This document shows positions 11,268 through 24,080 of a stretch of 64,000 nt of DNA, piece after piece. The DNA comes from Salminus brasiliensis. Taxonomy: Eukaryota > Chordata > Actinopteri > Characiformes > Bryconidae. Location of the stretch: contig NC_132880.1 in assembly GCF_030463535.1 (NCBI RefSeq), positions 41,297,842 through 41,361,841 on the forward strand, given 5' to 3'. The notes under the pieces were generated by a model. The model had not been told where the DNA came from and did no database searches. It saw nothing but the letters and a program-made list of their open reading frames with translations. Every line of letters starts with the position of its first letter. Positions within the stretch are counted from its first letter, which is position 1. The position numbers and the translations under genes were made by a program.

Positions 11268-14200
11268 TGTGAGAGTGTTACATGATCCTAAATAAATAAC
11301 CATTAAAATAAAGTTACTTAATGTTAAACAGACCTTTTAAATTAAAACAGACTTTAAAACCTAAAGGTGCTGTACATGATTCTGGAGAACGACTGTTGAT
11401 AGTTGAGCTCAACAGCAAAACAAACACACCCCTCCCTTCAGTACTTTTTTAGAAGCACCGCCCTCAGATTCATGCATGTTGCACGTTAGCAAACTGTTGC
11501 TACAATTGCTGCTGCCCACAAACCGGTTCAAATTTTAATCTTCCCCTAGTTTGACTACTTTTCAGCAGTCTGGTTTTGTGTCTAGGCTATTTATTATGCT
11601 ACAAGTCATTCATGTGTTCACCAAGACAGATTTCCTGTATGTGTAACATACTTGGCGAATAAAGTGATTATGATTCCCAGGTCTGTTTCAGCTGTCAAAT
11701 TAACATGATGCTTTACCAACACTTTGTTCAACCTGTTTCCATAATAGTGAGGGAGCTGGTTGTATCTGCTGGCAACAATGTAGAGGTCACTCTGCCACGC
11801 AACGAGGTGGAGCTAAATGCTTTTGTCGTGCCAGCGCCTCCTTCAGGTAGTGTCTTCAAACCTTTATTTTCAATCACGTGTATTTGCACTACTGTTTCTT
11901 GATGGAAGGATGAGTAGTGGTTGAGTATGTATGTATGTATGTATATATTTATATATTTATATATTTCTGCTTTTAGGAACTACTTATGTCTTTGACTGGC
12001 GTTTGAAAACCCACCCTAAAGACTACAGTGGAGAAATGGAAGGAAAACATAGCAAAACACTTAAACTAAGCAAGGTTTACATTTAGTCTCTGCTTCATTC
12101 ACCCTTATTTACTCAGCTGCTCAAGACTTTACAAAGACTTCAAAGCAATGGTTTCATTTGCAATCCTCTCTCCACAGCTGACTGTGGGTCTGTACGAGTT
12201 TGAGGTCATCGTGGATGGTGATGGTGCGCATGGAGAAGGCAATGTCAATGTTACAGTCAAACCAGGTGACTGGATTTAGCTCTTGTTTGACTGTCAGGTG
12301 TGATCTGTATTGTTATGTGTTACATCATTTTAAGCTTTGGTAAACACACGTTTATGTTTTGACCTATTTACTTAGTTTGTCTTAGGGGGACTTTTAACAA
12401 CGGATTTTATTTTTTTGCCACACCTTTCCTCAGAACCTAGAGTGAATAAGCCACCTGTTGCTGTAGTATCACCAAAGTACCAGGAGATCTCCTTGCCAAC
12501 CAGTTCCACTGTGATTGATGGCAGTCGTAAGTATTAGATGTTAAACCATGGTTATGTCTTTTGAATCCATTTGAATTTGAAAAAATATCCAGATGAATGT
12601 TAAAAGCCATCTGCTGCAGCACATTCCTGGCCAGGTGTTATGTGACGTGACATAATCGCTCACATCGTCTACTTAATACATGGTAACATATTCATAAGTA
12701 TGAGGTATAAAATGAATGGGAATATTTACAAACATCAAACAGCTTCTACGCAGGTTGAGCTTAATAAAATATTTTTGGTTTTGGCCAATTTCAGATTTTT
12801 CAGAAGTGCTCCAAATGTTCGGTAGCAGACAAAGCTAACAGTAACAAGGGCTACGCCGATCTGATACCCATAATGTGTGTACCAATGACGGCCAAGTGGA
12901 TCAGGTATCGGAAGAAGAAGAAAAAGAAAAAAAAAGCATAATCTGATCTATTACCCTAAACTGTCCTGTAAATGCATGGTTCAAGCCGACAAGCCTACTT
13001 CCTTTTTTCAAATAATTTAGAAAAAGCTACTGTAATGTGAGCACACCTTCCAATATGTTGTTGTAAACATCTAACCAGGTGTATTTAGATGCAAAAATAC
13101 AAAAAAGCTAAAAAAGATAAAATTGGCTGATTACCTGCACAGTTCACATACAGTATCTCTCCATACACCACTCAGATCCCACTGCTAGATGATAATTAGT
13201 GTAAAAATCTTGTCATTTAATGACCTCATATTGTACTTGTATGTACATGCATAATAATAATAACAATAGTACATGAAATGTCAGAACCCTAAAGATTTCT
13301 TTGTAGCAATTTACCAAAAATAAGAAGGAAACCTCACATCTTTCAGACATGTTCATGTTGACTATATGTGACAGGTTATGTACTTAAGCCTTGAATTTGT
13401 ACACACTTGATTTAAGAGTGTAAACAGGCTAAGATTTAGTATCCACGTTAAGTGCTGTTGGTGTGACATACTGGTTGGTATAACATAATGGGTAACAACA
13501 CTGCACTTACTATGACAGAATAAGGTTTGATTCCTTGGCCTAGCAAGCATGCCTCACTACTCTACTAACAGGCCTTGGGCAATCCTGGCCTGACCGTTCA
13601 TGGTTACTGTATAATTGACCATACAAAGAAGTACTCTACAAGCTTATGCTTAACAGCCTGTTGACATTCTGAGTGGTACATACTGTAGGATTGATCTCAA
13701 AATTGGTCTTGGTTTCAAAATTAAGTATCCCATAGCTTTGAAATAAAGGGGATTATAGTTTTATGGAAATATATTCATTTTTCAACGGGTATGTACACAT
13801 TATGTAAGATGGATTTTGTTCCTTAGAGAGCAGACAAGAAAGTGACATCTTTTAGATTATACCTAAATTAAACCTATACCTAATTTAAAAAATGAAGCTG
13901 AAAAAATGTTTCTTGTTCTACAAATGTAGTATACAAAATGAAATTTCCTAAAATAAAATCTTTATTTTCTTCAAAGCAATTGGAAATTATATATTAAGAA
14001 TACTTTAATTAATGTTCATGTATTGATTGTGTACCCCTCAGAGAGCACTGATGATGACAAAATAGTAGCGTGGCACTGGGAAGAGGTGAAGGGGCCTCTT
14101 AGAGAGGAAAAGGTCTCAGCAGATACAGCCATTCTCACCCTTACCAGCCTTGTCCCAGGCAACTACACCTTCAGGTAAGCCTGCATGGTAGAGTCAGTTT

Positions 14201-17200
14201 CAAAGGTTCGGAGAGGAACACAAAGCAGATATTTGTTTTAAAATCTAGCACTGTTTAGTATTTGTTCAGAATCCAGTCTTGTTAATTGTCTAATTAACTC
14301 TCTTGCACTCTTGTGTGATTGTAGCCTCACAGTGACCGACTCTGATGGGGCCCAAAGCTCAACTCAAGCCATGCTGTCAGTCAACAAGGCCATGGACTAC
14401 AGACCTGTAGCCAACGCTGGGCCCAATCAGGTCATCACACTGCCACGCAACTCTATTACTCTCTATGGCAATCAGAGCACGGATGACCATGAACCTCTGG
14501 CTTATGAATGGTCACTCAGCCCAGAGAGCAAAGGCAAGGTGGTGGAGATGCAGGTAAATAAAAATAAAACAATCTGTAATTCTTTTTTTCTGTATGGTGT
14601 GACATTTTAAATGAAATGCAACCAGTTAAGCCTCTGCTCTCTCATGTACAGTCTATGTACTACTAAAATCCTTGCGATTAATACAGTGCAGAAATATGGG
14701 TTTAAGCTATTCCTGAATCTGTAGAGCTTGCCCTTTCCATTGCATCTTGTCAGATCGTATGTGACTCACATCTGGAGTCATGAGGCTGTGAGGACGAGTT
14801 AACATGCTCGTCTCTGCCTCTCACTCTGTCTGACTGATGGATTTGGAAATTGATTGGTATCTGATGGAAAGTGATTGGTATCACCATTGTGCGATCCTGA
14901 GAACTTCAGAAAGAAGGTTATTAATGTATGAGTCTGGGCAGGAATTTATAAAGATCTCAGAACAATTAGAGTCTGCAGTTCCACTTTCCGCTAAATAATT
15001 TACAGGTAAAACAGTTGTTAAGATGTTCAGGTCAGGCCATCTTTGCAGTGTTGGCCCCAACAATTCTGAAATATCATCATAGGACATAAAGGTTGCTCAC
15101 GTCACAGTTGATGCCAAAGTACTGCATCTACTATCAGAAAGATACTACACAAGTTTTTAATGGGAGGTGTGCAAGGAGGAAAAGCTTGCTGTCAAAAAAA
15201 CTTTGGGGCACATGAGGAATTAATTCTAGTCTAAATATTCTGTGTAGCTGCTACAGTTACTTAGATAAATAACTTAAGTTCACTACATCCAAGCACTTTA
15301 TGCAAAATGAAAAAGAAAACAACAACAATCTTTCATTAGGGAGTCCGGACCCCCACTCTTCAGCTGTCTGCTATGCAGGAGGGTGATTACACCTTCCAGC
15401 TCACGGTCACAGATTCCTCTGGACAGCAGGACACAGCTCAGGTCACTGTAATTGTGCAGCCAGGTAAGTATCTCTCAGCATGGCATGTACCACTTTGGAG
15501 ATACGAAAATAACACCCAAGGCGCTGCTGTGTTCATGTCTGATCTTCTGTCATGTGGAATGTCTCCACAGAGAATAACAAGCCCCCTGTAGCAGATACTG
15601 GACCAGACAAGGAGCTGACTCTTCCGGTGGATCACACCACCCTTGATGGTAGCAAGAGCACTGATGATCAGAAAATTGTCACCTACCACTGGGAACAGAC
15701 AAAGTACGCAACATTTCAAATCCTTGTCAAATAAAAAAAAACTCAACCTGTATGTATCAGTAATTGTTATTAATTTATTGTGTTAGTTTAGATTTTTTTT
15801 AAAGCAGCTTGCACTAGAAATTGCTTAAAGGTGTTCTTTTTTTTCTTTGATGTGTAGATAGAAAGTGTGTGAATGTGGTTGGGATGAAAAATGATTACAT
15901 GTGATTTTAATAAGCCTATTTATCGCCCTGGTATGTTGCCTCTTTCTGCTTTTATTGGCTGGTTTACATCACAAAGATGGCCTACAGCTGTCTTGCATTG
16001 CCTAACCTAGCCTAGCATAGGATAGTGCTGCTGTCATCTCTGGGTCCTTTTTGGTGCGTTTAAGCTGAAGAGATTGTTGAGGCTTCTGCTCTGGCTTCGG
16101 TCAGCCCAGCTTTTAGCCTTTTCAGACTAGTTTCCTTTATAGTCCTGGCTTTGGTCTGGCATTGAAAGGCTTTTGCTAGTGAGCTGGGTGTAAATAAGAC
16201 AAGCCAGGCGGTTGCATTTTTGGGATTTTGGGATGAATTGGCCTGTTTTGCTTTTGAAAGAAGAACTACAGTGTTTTTGAGGTTCACAAGATGTCACTTT
16301 TATTTACTAAACTCTCAGAGTTGGGTATTCAGTTTTCCTTTTCTAGGGCACCTTAAAGGATGCCCACTCACTACCATAGTTCTATCATTTACTCTTAGTC
16401 TTTGGCAAAAGGTGTGTCCATGAATGTGGTACAGCATAGTGTAAGGCAGTACATGCAGTGTAATCCTGTGCAGACAATACAACAAGTGTAGTTCGTATTA
16501 TAGGCAAATATAAATACACTGTGGTACAGTTTTTGCTAAAAAAAATTCTCTTTCTGTTACTGGCACAGGGGCCCAGAGGGTGTGAAGATCGAGAATGCAG
16601 ACAGTGCTGTTGCCACGGTGACGGGGCTACAGGTGGGGACTTATACGTTTATGCTGACTGTGACTGATGAGAGGGATCTGCAGAGTTCTGACACAGTCAC
16701 TGTGACTGCTCGTGAGGGTGCGTAGTGCTCATGTTCATTACTGAAGAGAAACATGCTGCTACATCTGACTCTCCTCTTTCATATGTTTATTCATAGGCAA
16801 AGTATCAGACTGTTTGACCAGGTCATCCACTATATTAAACCTTTTACTTTTCTCTCACATCAGAGGTTGACCAGCCCCCTCTGGCCAGAGTGCAGTCCAG
16901 CCCCCCAGTCACTTTACCTGTCTGCACAGCGGTTCTAGACGGCTCCCGGTCCTCTGACGATAAGGGAGGCATCAGTTACCTCTGGACCCGGGATGGAAAC
17001 AGCCCAGCAGCTGGGGTGAGCAAAAGATCCTGACAAGAATTATTCCCCAAGCCATGCTAACGATGCTGATCGTGGAGGGGGAATGGCAGTCACTAATTAG
17101 TCTGAAAATGTGATCATGTTAGATGTGACAAACTGTTTATGTGGCAGTAAATGAAAACCAGTGGAACTAGATAGTTTGCTCCACTGAGACTGTCCTATCT

Positions 17201-20200
17201 CTATTCTTCATCACAGTGGTAAGAGGGAAGGTGAGAAATCGGCTTTGTAGTTCCACTCTTGCCAGATCTAGTTGGTCCACGCAAAAATGTTTGGTGTTCA
17301 AAGTTGCTTCCTTATTTTTAGCTAGACCTATGATATGGCTTACTATTAATAGAAGCTTTGAGATTAAGCATTGTGCAAACTGCCTCAGAAATCGATAGTG
17401 TACTCTGTGTTACTAAAGACATTTATCAGTTTTGGAGTTTTGTTTTGCAAATTTTATAGATTCATTCAGTTTTACAAACCATATGTGCAAGTCTATTTCA
17501 TATTAGTTAACAATGACATGCACATGCTGATTTTACTGTTACAAATCCGGTTCACTTGCATTCTGAGATTAGTTAAACCTTTAGCTTCAATAAACCTGTT
17601 TTAGTTGATTGATTATTGGAGGTAAAGGAAAACTTTTTTTTTTTTTTTAAGATTCCAAGGATAATGTAATTCCAAAATGGCATTCTTATCCAATCCATAT
17701 TATCTGGGTTCTAAATGAGTGTCCTTTATCATTTATCTTTGGTAGGATGTCTTGAACAACTCTGACCACCAGGCGGTGCTCTTCCTCGGCAACTTGGTGG
17801 AAGGGAAGTACACCTTTACTTTAACTGTGACTGACAGCAAGGGCCAGAGCAGCACTGACAGAGGCACTGTTGAGGTCCGCCCAGGTTAGTAATTGTGGTG
17901 TTGAGGGTGTAGGCCTTGTTTAAAGTTACCCATCTTGACAGCACTCTCTTTATAAGTGCTTGTAAAGTATTTATAAGTCACTATGAAAAAGCAAGTTGTT
18001 AAAGTCCTGCTTTCTCTGGCTGCTGGAAGACATGTGGGAACGGGACCTGGTGGAGCTGGTGCTGGAGGTGTCCGTGTCTCAGGTGTCCCACAGGCAAAGA
18101 GACATGCTGCTCAGACAGGTGGGCGTCCTCCTGGGTGTACTGGATAGTGACATCATTGTGCGGGAAATCGACGCATTTAACGAGCACAGGTCAGTGCAGC
18201 AACAGCATGATGCATGATAGGATGTCATACAATAGGAGTCATCAGTCTCATCCACAAAGATGAGATTTCATTTTAATCAAGCAGAAGCTCACATTATCTT
18301 ACTTGATCCACCCTGTTTAGCCATGGTATTAACATTTGATTACTGTGACTAGACCATGATGATTGGATCCTTGTTCAGTCAAGACATCACGTTCATTGTT
18401 TCCCTTTGCAAATGTAGCTTCTGCATGCAGATGTTGAGGGAATCTAATTTTCCCATGCAAGCTTGAACAGAGTAATGTGTAGACAATACAAGATATGCTG
18501 TGTTAAAAGTGTGAATAAATTCCTAGCATTTCTTTAAGAAGGTGATTTGTCACAGAAGCCATTTTATGCAGATAAATTAACTTCCAAACTTGGCTACTGC
18601 ACCCCCAAGTGTTTAGAAAACTCAGCTTTGCTGTGTGTGTAATGCCTCAAAATATGTTGAAATGGAGAGGATTTTCCCCTTTAGGAACATACTCAGCCAA
18701 AAAGCCCGGACTGGCTCATTTCTACCCTGCCCACTCCTCACTAAGCCCTGCCTCTGCACACTCAGAGGCCACTGCTGACTGAGGAGTTTAGTGGTACACA
18801 TGTGGCTTGTGTTTTCCATGTGTATTGTAGTTTATGTAAAAATGTCCTTTTTATTTTAGAACCTCACACATTTTTTCACCAGTGACCAGAAATGAGTGTT
18901 GCCTTGTTGTGCAGAATGCAAATTATAGTAAATAAGAAAATGTAATTAAATGTTGAAACACTCCAATATTTCACATAACAACATAAGATTCCTTGGCTAC
19001 ATTCTGACATTTGTTTGTGATTAACCTCCCTCAGCACTCGTTTAGTATTCCTGGTGTCTGGAGGACCCGGAAGACCTCCTCTTTCTGGTCACAGTGTTGC
19101 CGCAGGCCTGCGTAATAAGCTGCACAAGCAGAAAAATGACTTCCTCATCTTCAAAGCCCAGCGGGTGGACACAGTCAGTGAGTACTGATACCCTCTTACA
19201 TGCTACATTAATTATTTGCAGAGGCATTGTAGCAGTCTCTGTTACTGGTTTATGATGACTGTGCTCTGCTGTGTCTCCAGTCTGCCAGCTGAACTGCTCT
19301 GGCCATGGAGAGTGTGATTCTTTTACCCGTCGCTGTGTGTGTCACCCTTTCTGGATGGAAAACTTCATCCGAACACAGCTCCAAGATGCAGAGAGCAACT
19401 GTGGTGAGAAATGAACTTGTACTGAAATGATGGCATCTCTAGCACATGACGTACTGGCTGCAGAGTTGCTCACAAACACTTTAAAGACTATAATGTGTCT
19501 GTTTTAATAATGTGCTTATTTCTGGATTTCTCATTTATTTCAGAATGGAGTGTTTTGTATGTGACAATAGCATCGTTCATGATAGTGGTTGCTATAGCAA
19601 CTGTGGTCTGGGGGCTGGTCTGCTGTTGTAACAGGTAAAGAATTGGATAATATTGATGCTGCTTATAAAGAAAAAATATTACTTTCTGTTTTAGTGATGG
19701 CATGTCTCACTGCACTCCCCTGCAAAATTCAGGACAGCTGTTAGAATTGGCATTTTTTGTACATGCACCATTTTCGGAATATAAGCTATACAAGGAATTC
19801 CTCTTGGTACATTGTCTATTAAAAAAAAAAAATCAATATGCAGTGTGAATCTACAGACCGAAATCAATAACTGTCAAATAACATTATTAAAAGGATCATA
19901 GCATTTTTTTATATGTACCAAACTCTCATTATGTAACTTAGGGGGAGATTCAAATCAGGGAATAAAATTGGAGATTTCTTTTTTTGGATAAATTATGTAA
20001 AACAGCATTCTGAGTGTCAGCAGTCATCAACATGTTTTATTAAGTTCATGAGTAAATTAGATGCTGTGTCTGTATGTGCACATTATGTAGGCGCAAAGGA
20101 AAGGTTCGACGGAAAAGTCGTTATAAAATACTTGAGGGAGAGGACCAGGATATCATGGAATTGCACCCACCTAGAGCTGGTGAGCTCCTCATATACACTT

Positions 20201-20464
20201 CATTTAAAGACTGTATTGGAAGAACTTGATCAAAACTCAACCCGTTTTCTCTTTCATCTAGGCCGACTGAAGCCAGTACCTGCTCCCACTTCCTCTGCTC
20301 TAATGCACTCAGACTCAGACCTGGACAGTGACGATGGCCAGGCAGGTGTCCCCTGGACTGACCGAGAGCGGGGCCACCTCCTTCGGCCTCAAAACGGGTC
20401 CCTGCGCAATGGCCAGGGCCCACACAGAGCCAAAAAACAGAGGGAAGTGCAGGAGCTACTATAG
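6142..20464 (+). CDS. kiaa0319l: KIAA0319-like protein (PKD-repeat type I membrane protein; AAV receptor orthologue), 20 coding exons
   Basis: Coding exons: 6142-6253, 8291-8643, 9052-9307, 11748-11846, 11977-12074, 12178-12265, 12434-12526, 14042-14174, 14325-14553, 15340-15463, 15571-15703, 16569-16717, 16864-17015, 17746-17884, 18030-18189, 19035-19177, 19281-19403, 19544-19634, 20091-20179, 20262-20464. All have AG/GT borders and joining phases; the sum is 2967 nt (988 aa plus stop; human 1049 aa). Residues 1-38 form a hydrophobic signal peptide. A Cys-rich MANSC-like segment follows (CWESCC at ~75-80), then a Ser/Thr/Asn-rich stalk. Five PKD-type repeats run from ~241 to ~719, a C6-type Cys region ([11 protein letters not shown]) is at ~821-861, a transmembrane helix is encoded by 19544-19634, and the basic cytoplasmic tail carries [13 protein letters not shown]. 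Wording such as RELVVSAG and [19 protein letters not shown] matches KIAA0319L rather than KIAA0319. The family is known for a Golgi/endosomal trafficking receptor used by adeno-associated virus; its native role is poorly defined. The start is the only ATG giving a signal peptide in frame. Confidence 0.95.
6535..6580. repeat. (GT)n microsatellite
   Basis: About 22 tandem GT units in the intron after the kiaa0319l signal-peptide exon. Confidence 0.97.
7026..7109. repeat. long (GT)n microsatellite
   Basis: About 42 uninterrupted GT units. A strong alternating purine-pyrimidine tract 100 bases upstream of a large CT/CTTT block. Confidence 0.98.
7218..7368. repeat. (CT)n/(CTTT)n polypyrimidine block
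   Basis: CT repeats, a short CACACACGCG break, then TTTC/CTTT and CT repeats again. About 150 bp of nearly pure pyrimidine on the + strand. Confidence 0.95.
9515..9581. repeat. (TA)n microsatellite, left part of the Tc1 target
   Basis: Tandem TA up to the first base of the Tc1 element; the same tract resumes at 11188 after it. Confidence 0.97.
9582..11187 (+). mobile_element. complete Tc1/mariner-type DNA transposon, inserted in a (TA)n tract
   Basis: The element begins CAGTGGGGAGAACAAG and ends with the inverse CTTGTTCTCCCCACTG. The two terminal inverted repeats (about 9582-9780 and 10988-11187, ~200 bp each) are almost identical by eye; one clear difference is GCAGATTT versus GCTGATTT. 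TA dinucleotides flank both ends, as Tc1 target-site duplications do, and the host tract is itself (TA)n. The only long ORF is a full transposase. It lies in the intron between kiaa0319l exons 3 and 4, in the same orientation as the gene. Confidence 0.96.
9950..10972 (+). CDS. Tc1-family transposase, DD34E, apparently intact
   Basis: A single 340-codon ORF without frameshift or stop. The N-terminal third is a bipartite paired-like helix-turn-helix DNA-binding region (to ~110) with a GRPR-like linker, [12 protein letters not shown], at ~56-67. The catalytic domain has D153 in [10 protein letters not shown]244 in QHDNDPKHT and E279 in [11 protein letters not shown]. Exactly 34 residues separate the last two, the Tc1 signature. 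A glycine-rich box, [12 protein letters not shown], is at ~185-196. Length matches functional fish Tc1 transposases (~340 aa). The product cuts and pastes the element at TA sites in the nucleus. With matching inverted repeats on both sides, the copy looks young; present activity cannot be judged from sequence alone. Confidence 0.96.
   Translation: MPKTRELCKDIRDKIVDLHKAGMGYRTIGKQLGEKATTVGAIIRKWKKCKITDNLPRSGAPCKISPRGASMILRKVRNEPRITRQDLVNDLNRAGTTVSKKTISNTLRRQGLKSCSARKVPFLKPTHVKARLKFANDHLNDPEEEWEKVMWSDETKIELFGLNSTRHVWRKKNDECNPKNTIPTVKHGGGNIILWGCFSAKGTGRLHRIVGRMDGAMYREILANNLLPSVRALKMGRGWVFQHDNDPKHTARATKEWLRRKHLKVLEWPSQSPDLNPIENLWRELKVRVAQRQPRNLKALEEICMEEWAKIPAAVCANLVKNYRKRLISVIANKGFCTKY
11188..11262. 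repeat. (TA)n microsatellite, right part of the Tc1 target
   Basis: Tandem TA beginning directly at the Tc1 3' end; continuation of the tract at 9515-9581. Confidence 0.97.
13460..13670 (+). mobile_element. possible tRNA-derived SINE
   Basis: GGTATAACATAATGGGTAACA resembles a degraded A box, and GGTTTGATTCC about 40 bases later resembles a B box. The body then has GGCCTTGGGCAATCCTGG. Judged by eye; intron of kiaa0319l. Confidence 0.4.
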
Positions 20465-22084
20465 CAACATTGACCAATCACTTCATAGTATTTCACATGG
20501 ACCTCACACCCCCTCACACTGGCCTGTCACACAGAGACTTAGGAGACTTGGAGTTGTGTCTGTGGGGAGATCTTTTACGACTGAAGGCTGTCTTCTCCCG
20601 CTGCCAGCCCACACTGAATCTCAGCCCAACCTGAGCCAGAAGATGAGTTTGATCAAGTAACTAGGCTGCTGATTCTTTTCTGTCAAAAAAATACGTTGCA
20701 TAAAGCCATGCATCCCCAGAGTCAATGAGAATGTATTAGCTACTTCAGAAGGAGTAATAGAGTATGTGAAATGGGGGGATGGCTGCTTGTACAACGTAAA
20801 CTTGAGCATAACCAAGTACCTCTCTAGGAGAGATGCCCCACCATGAAGACATGTCACAAAAAAGGATAAGTGAGCCAGTCCCATTACCGCCATGTTTTTC
20901 ATAAACTGGTGATCTGTCCTTTCTAAACACTGCCTTGAACACCTCCAAAGTAAACAGCTTTCTTACACTTGTGGCAATAGTGCAGAGTGAGAGTACTGTA
21001 CTCAATGCTGCACCCATCTCCGCCAAGTTGGATGACTGCATGTATGATTGTGCTTTGCAAGATTTATTTTATTGAGAATAATGCATGTTTTACGTGTGTG
21101 TGTGTGTGTGTGTGTGTGGCCTCTTTGGCGATGTGTGTACCAAACCTAAGGTTATCAATTTATTTGCTACTCAAATCACCAGCAAACAGCAGTGAAGTCT
21201 GCAGCTGCTTGGCTTTGTTTGTGAAGGTTAGGAGAAGCAGTTGAAGGCTTAAGGGATAATGATGTGTTCTTTGATGGCTTGTCTCACACTGGAAAACAAA
21301 CTGAGTGGACGTAACACTGGACCTCGCCTCTCCTTGGCCCTCAGCTTTGTGTCCTGTAAAGCTCCTGCAGAGTAGACGCAACAGAAGATTAAAAAAAGCT
21401 GAGCTTGGCACTCACCTTAAGACACGGACTGCTTGAACCTTGATGACCACTTTATGTCCTGTCTGATTTTAAATTTCCTTTAGCTGGTCACTTCAATTCT
21501 CTTGCACTTTACATTACACATGACATTACGCATTACACAAGTCGTCTGCTCTCACTGGTTGATAAATGCTGATGCTCATTAGTCAGTTAAAGAATGCCTT
21601 TGATAAAGGCTTTTGTGATAATCTGTGTTTGATAGACACCCCTTTTCCATTGTTCCTCATATTAGAGATAAATGGGCATATAATAAATGGACTACTCGAA
21701 TTGAATGTCCACACGTCAGGGTGTTGTAGGACAAGCATTGATTTATTGAATGAGCCCACATTTTTTCTTTCTTTCTTTCTTTCTTTATTTTTATTTTTAT
21801 TTTTTTTTATCCAAGTACATTTAATATGAATGCCTTCCTCACAAATGCATGAATAGGCAATGTAGACCCTCCTGGAAACAAAGGGGAAAAAATCTGGAGT
21901 TCCTCATTTTAATTTTAATGTTTTTAAGTGAAGGATTCCCTGTGTTATGTGACTCAATCAGATACAACTGGATTATCTTAAAATGAAGAAACTTTAAAAC
22001 TATTATTTGTGTTATGTTATTTTTTCCACTTGTACCTGGCTTTTTACACCTTTAGAAACATCCTACCTAGTATATAATGCCCCC

Positions 22085-22290
22085 ATATTAGGAACACCAA
22101 ACCAGTATATGGTCATTTTATTAAGTAGCTAAAAGTAGCTGGCCACTTTCTTAGAAACACCTACGTAGTATATGGCCGCTTTATTAGAAAAATCTACCAA
22201 GTGTGTGGACACTGTTTAAAAAAAAAAAATCTATGTTGAAGCCGGCCACTTAAATAGAAACACCTATGTGTATATAGCCGCTTTATTATA
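22085..22290. repeat. GGCCACTTTATTAGAAACACC degenerate tandem repeat, block 1
   Basis: Five or so imperfect units of ~45-60 bp, with variants such as GTCATTTTATTAAG, GGCCACTTTCTTAGAAACAC and GGCCGCTTTATTAG. The same wording returns at 23160-23262 after the MITE family B copy. Confidence 0.7.
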
Positions 22291-22418
22291 ACACACCTTT
22301 TAACAATACTGAAAACCATTTAAAATAGCAAATGTGAAAAGTACTTTAGTTTAGAAATGAAAGATGCAACCAAAACACTATGTTTACAAACATAACCTCC
22401 TTATATTGATTACATATC

Positions 22419-22687
22419 GTTGTTGTCTAATGAAAAACATGTATCTCCAAAATGGTGACTTTACAAAAAAGTAAAAACATTTTGCCTTTAAGGCAAAAAT
22501 GCTCTTAAGTTTGAATGGAAGTCAAAGTAAAATAAAAGGTTAGATCAAGTAATTTAGAGCATTTCTATTGGTCTGTTTATCCAGAATTATTTACACTGTG
22601 TACAGAGCAGCTACAGGGTTCATATCATGGAGAAGACTAAAAACCTCCAAAAATGGAGATACATGGTTTTCATTGGACAGCAGTGAT
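22419..22687. mobile_element. MITE family B, near-complete copy
   Basis: Inverted ends: TGTCTAATGAAAAACATG and TATCTCCAAAATGG at the left, matched by TGGAGATACATGG and TTTTCATTGGACAGCA at the right. The interior includes GAGCATTTCTATTGGTC. Related interiors recur at ~29186, ~36630 and, inverted, ~45950. About 270 bp, no ORF. Confidence 0.65.
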
Positions 22688-23159
22688 ATGGTCTGAATTG
22701 GACATCGCATGCTGATTGGCATCTGATCTCTCTGTTACTCATGTCTCCTTATACCCACTTATTAAAGTCCATAACATTTTGAGCATGGGGTGTATTTGTC
22801 CCTACTGAATGGAAACATCTGCAATTCAGTGGGGAACTACGCCTAGAAGCAGAGCAAGTCTTAACACGCAGGTTACACACGTCTGTGTATAGAGTGAGAC
22901 AGTAGCTGTGGTATGGAATAAATTACTGCAATTTCCTTATTTTAATTTCTTCTATCAAACCATTTTGATTATTTATTTTTTTAGGAAAGAAGTACTGCTA
23001 TTGACATTTCACTGATTTCAGGGATGTCACTGGCCCTAAAGTTCTAAAAGATCTCTAAAAAAGTTGGTGTAAGTGTAGGACAGTTCATCCATAGCAGATG
23101 TAAAGACCAGTAAAATAGATTTATTATCACTAAATAAATGCATTATTAAGAGCACTTAC

Positions 23160-23262
23160 TTCATAGCTGGCCACTTTATTAGAAACACTTACCTTGAAGC
23201 TGGCCATTGTGTCAGAAACACCTACCCTGCAGCTGGCCACTTTATTGGAAACAAAGAACACC
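23160..23262. repeat. GGCCACTTTATTAGAAACAC tandem repeat, block 2
   Basis: Three units with period about 40 bp: GCTGGCCACTTTATTAG, GCTGGCCATTGTGTCAG and GCTGGCCACTTTATTGG, each followed by AAACAC/AAACAAA. Directly followed by a SINE. Confidence 0.75.
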
Positions 23263-23273
23263 CTGTACTTATT

Positions 23274-23540
23274 AGTGGTGGCTCAGCGGTTAGAGCTCCT
23301 GGGCTATTAATGACAGGGTTGTGGGTTCAATACCCGGGCACGGAAGCTGCCACTGTTGGGCCCTTGAGCAAGGCCCTTCACCGTCTCTGCGCCACAGCAA
23401 TGGTTGCCCACCGCTCCAAGCATGTGCTCACTGTCCACTGTGTGTGTTTCACTAGTGTGTATGTGTGTGTTCACTGCACGGATGGGTTAAAAGCAGAAGT
23501 CAAATTCCATCTGTGTCACAAATGGTGAATATGGTTGTCT
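23274..23540 (+). mobile_element. tRNA-derived SINE
   Basis: The head TGGCTCAGCGGTTAGAGC is a Pol III A box, and GGGTTCAATACCC about 40 bases later is a B box. The body has GCCCTTGAGCAAGGCCCTTC and the tail GGGTTAAAAGCAGAAG, CAAATTCCATC. This is the usual layout of fish tRNA-head SINEs. Not a tRNA gene: the acceptor stem does not close and the body continues past it. Confidence 0.75.
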
Positions 23541-23855
23541 TACAAATTACACCTTTGCTAATTTTCATAGTAACTTTAACCAATTGTGTGCAAACACATT
23601 TTCTGCACACTTTAGAGCAAATATTAGCAAAAAAAATGTAAATATTGGGGAAATAAAACGTATTTAATGTGCCATTATTTTTGCACTTTTTTGCAATATG
23701 TAAAATTAAGCAAATAAACAGTAAGTATGCTTTGGGCTTTGCAGGAGTGTGTCTCTATGGAAAATTTTAACTTATTTAGAAAATTAACAACACGTAATTG
23801 GACCAGGGGTATCCAAACTTTTGCATAACACGGTATGCTCAGGTCCACGCCCTTG

Positions 23856-23856
<1 letters not shown>

Positions 23857-23925
<69 letters not shown>
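23857..23925. repeat. (CT)n microsatellite upstream of the cap1 TATA-like box
   Basis: About 34 CT units with a CCC break, ending five bases before TATAAGG at 23931. Confidence 0.95.
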
Positions 23926-23930
23926 GCCCT

Positions 23931-24080
23931 TATAAGGAAGTGGAGCGCTGAGCAGAGACAGGGCGGAAACGGTCACAGACACAGGAAGACTAGAGACACG
24001 GAACCAAGACACCATAACACACCCACTGGAAAGAAGAAAAGCCCCTCTCGGACAGAATTAACGTTGGTCAGAAAGCGAAG
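23931..24080 (+). promoter_or_regulatory. cap1: cap1 TATA-like box and candidate non-coding first exon
   Basis: TATAAGG at 23931 follows a long (CT)n tract. About 25-30 bases further on begins an A/G-rich exon ending GAAAGCGAAG/GTAAGG with the donor at 24081. The next + strand exon is the cap1 start exon at 28397, which carries only two UTR bases before ATG, so a separate 5' exon is required. Assignment to cap1 is by position. Confidence 0.55.

Larger units (their letters stand above)
20465..23273. other. kiaa0319l: kiaa0319l 3'UTR and intergenic DNA
   Basis: No further coding exon. Candidate polyadenylation signals are ATTAAA at 21388 and AATAAA at 21682 and 22917; which is used is not clear. 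It contains a (GT)n at ~21093-21118, a (TTTC)n/poly-T tract near 21765-21810, the CTGGCCACTTTATTAG minisatellite and MITE family B. Confidence 0.5.

Noticed and set aside
23281-23345. Possible tRNA gene
   Set aside because: A- and B-box-like words are present, but the cloverleaf does not close and the sequence continues into a SINE body and tail.
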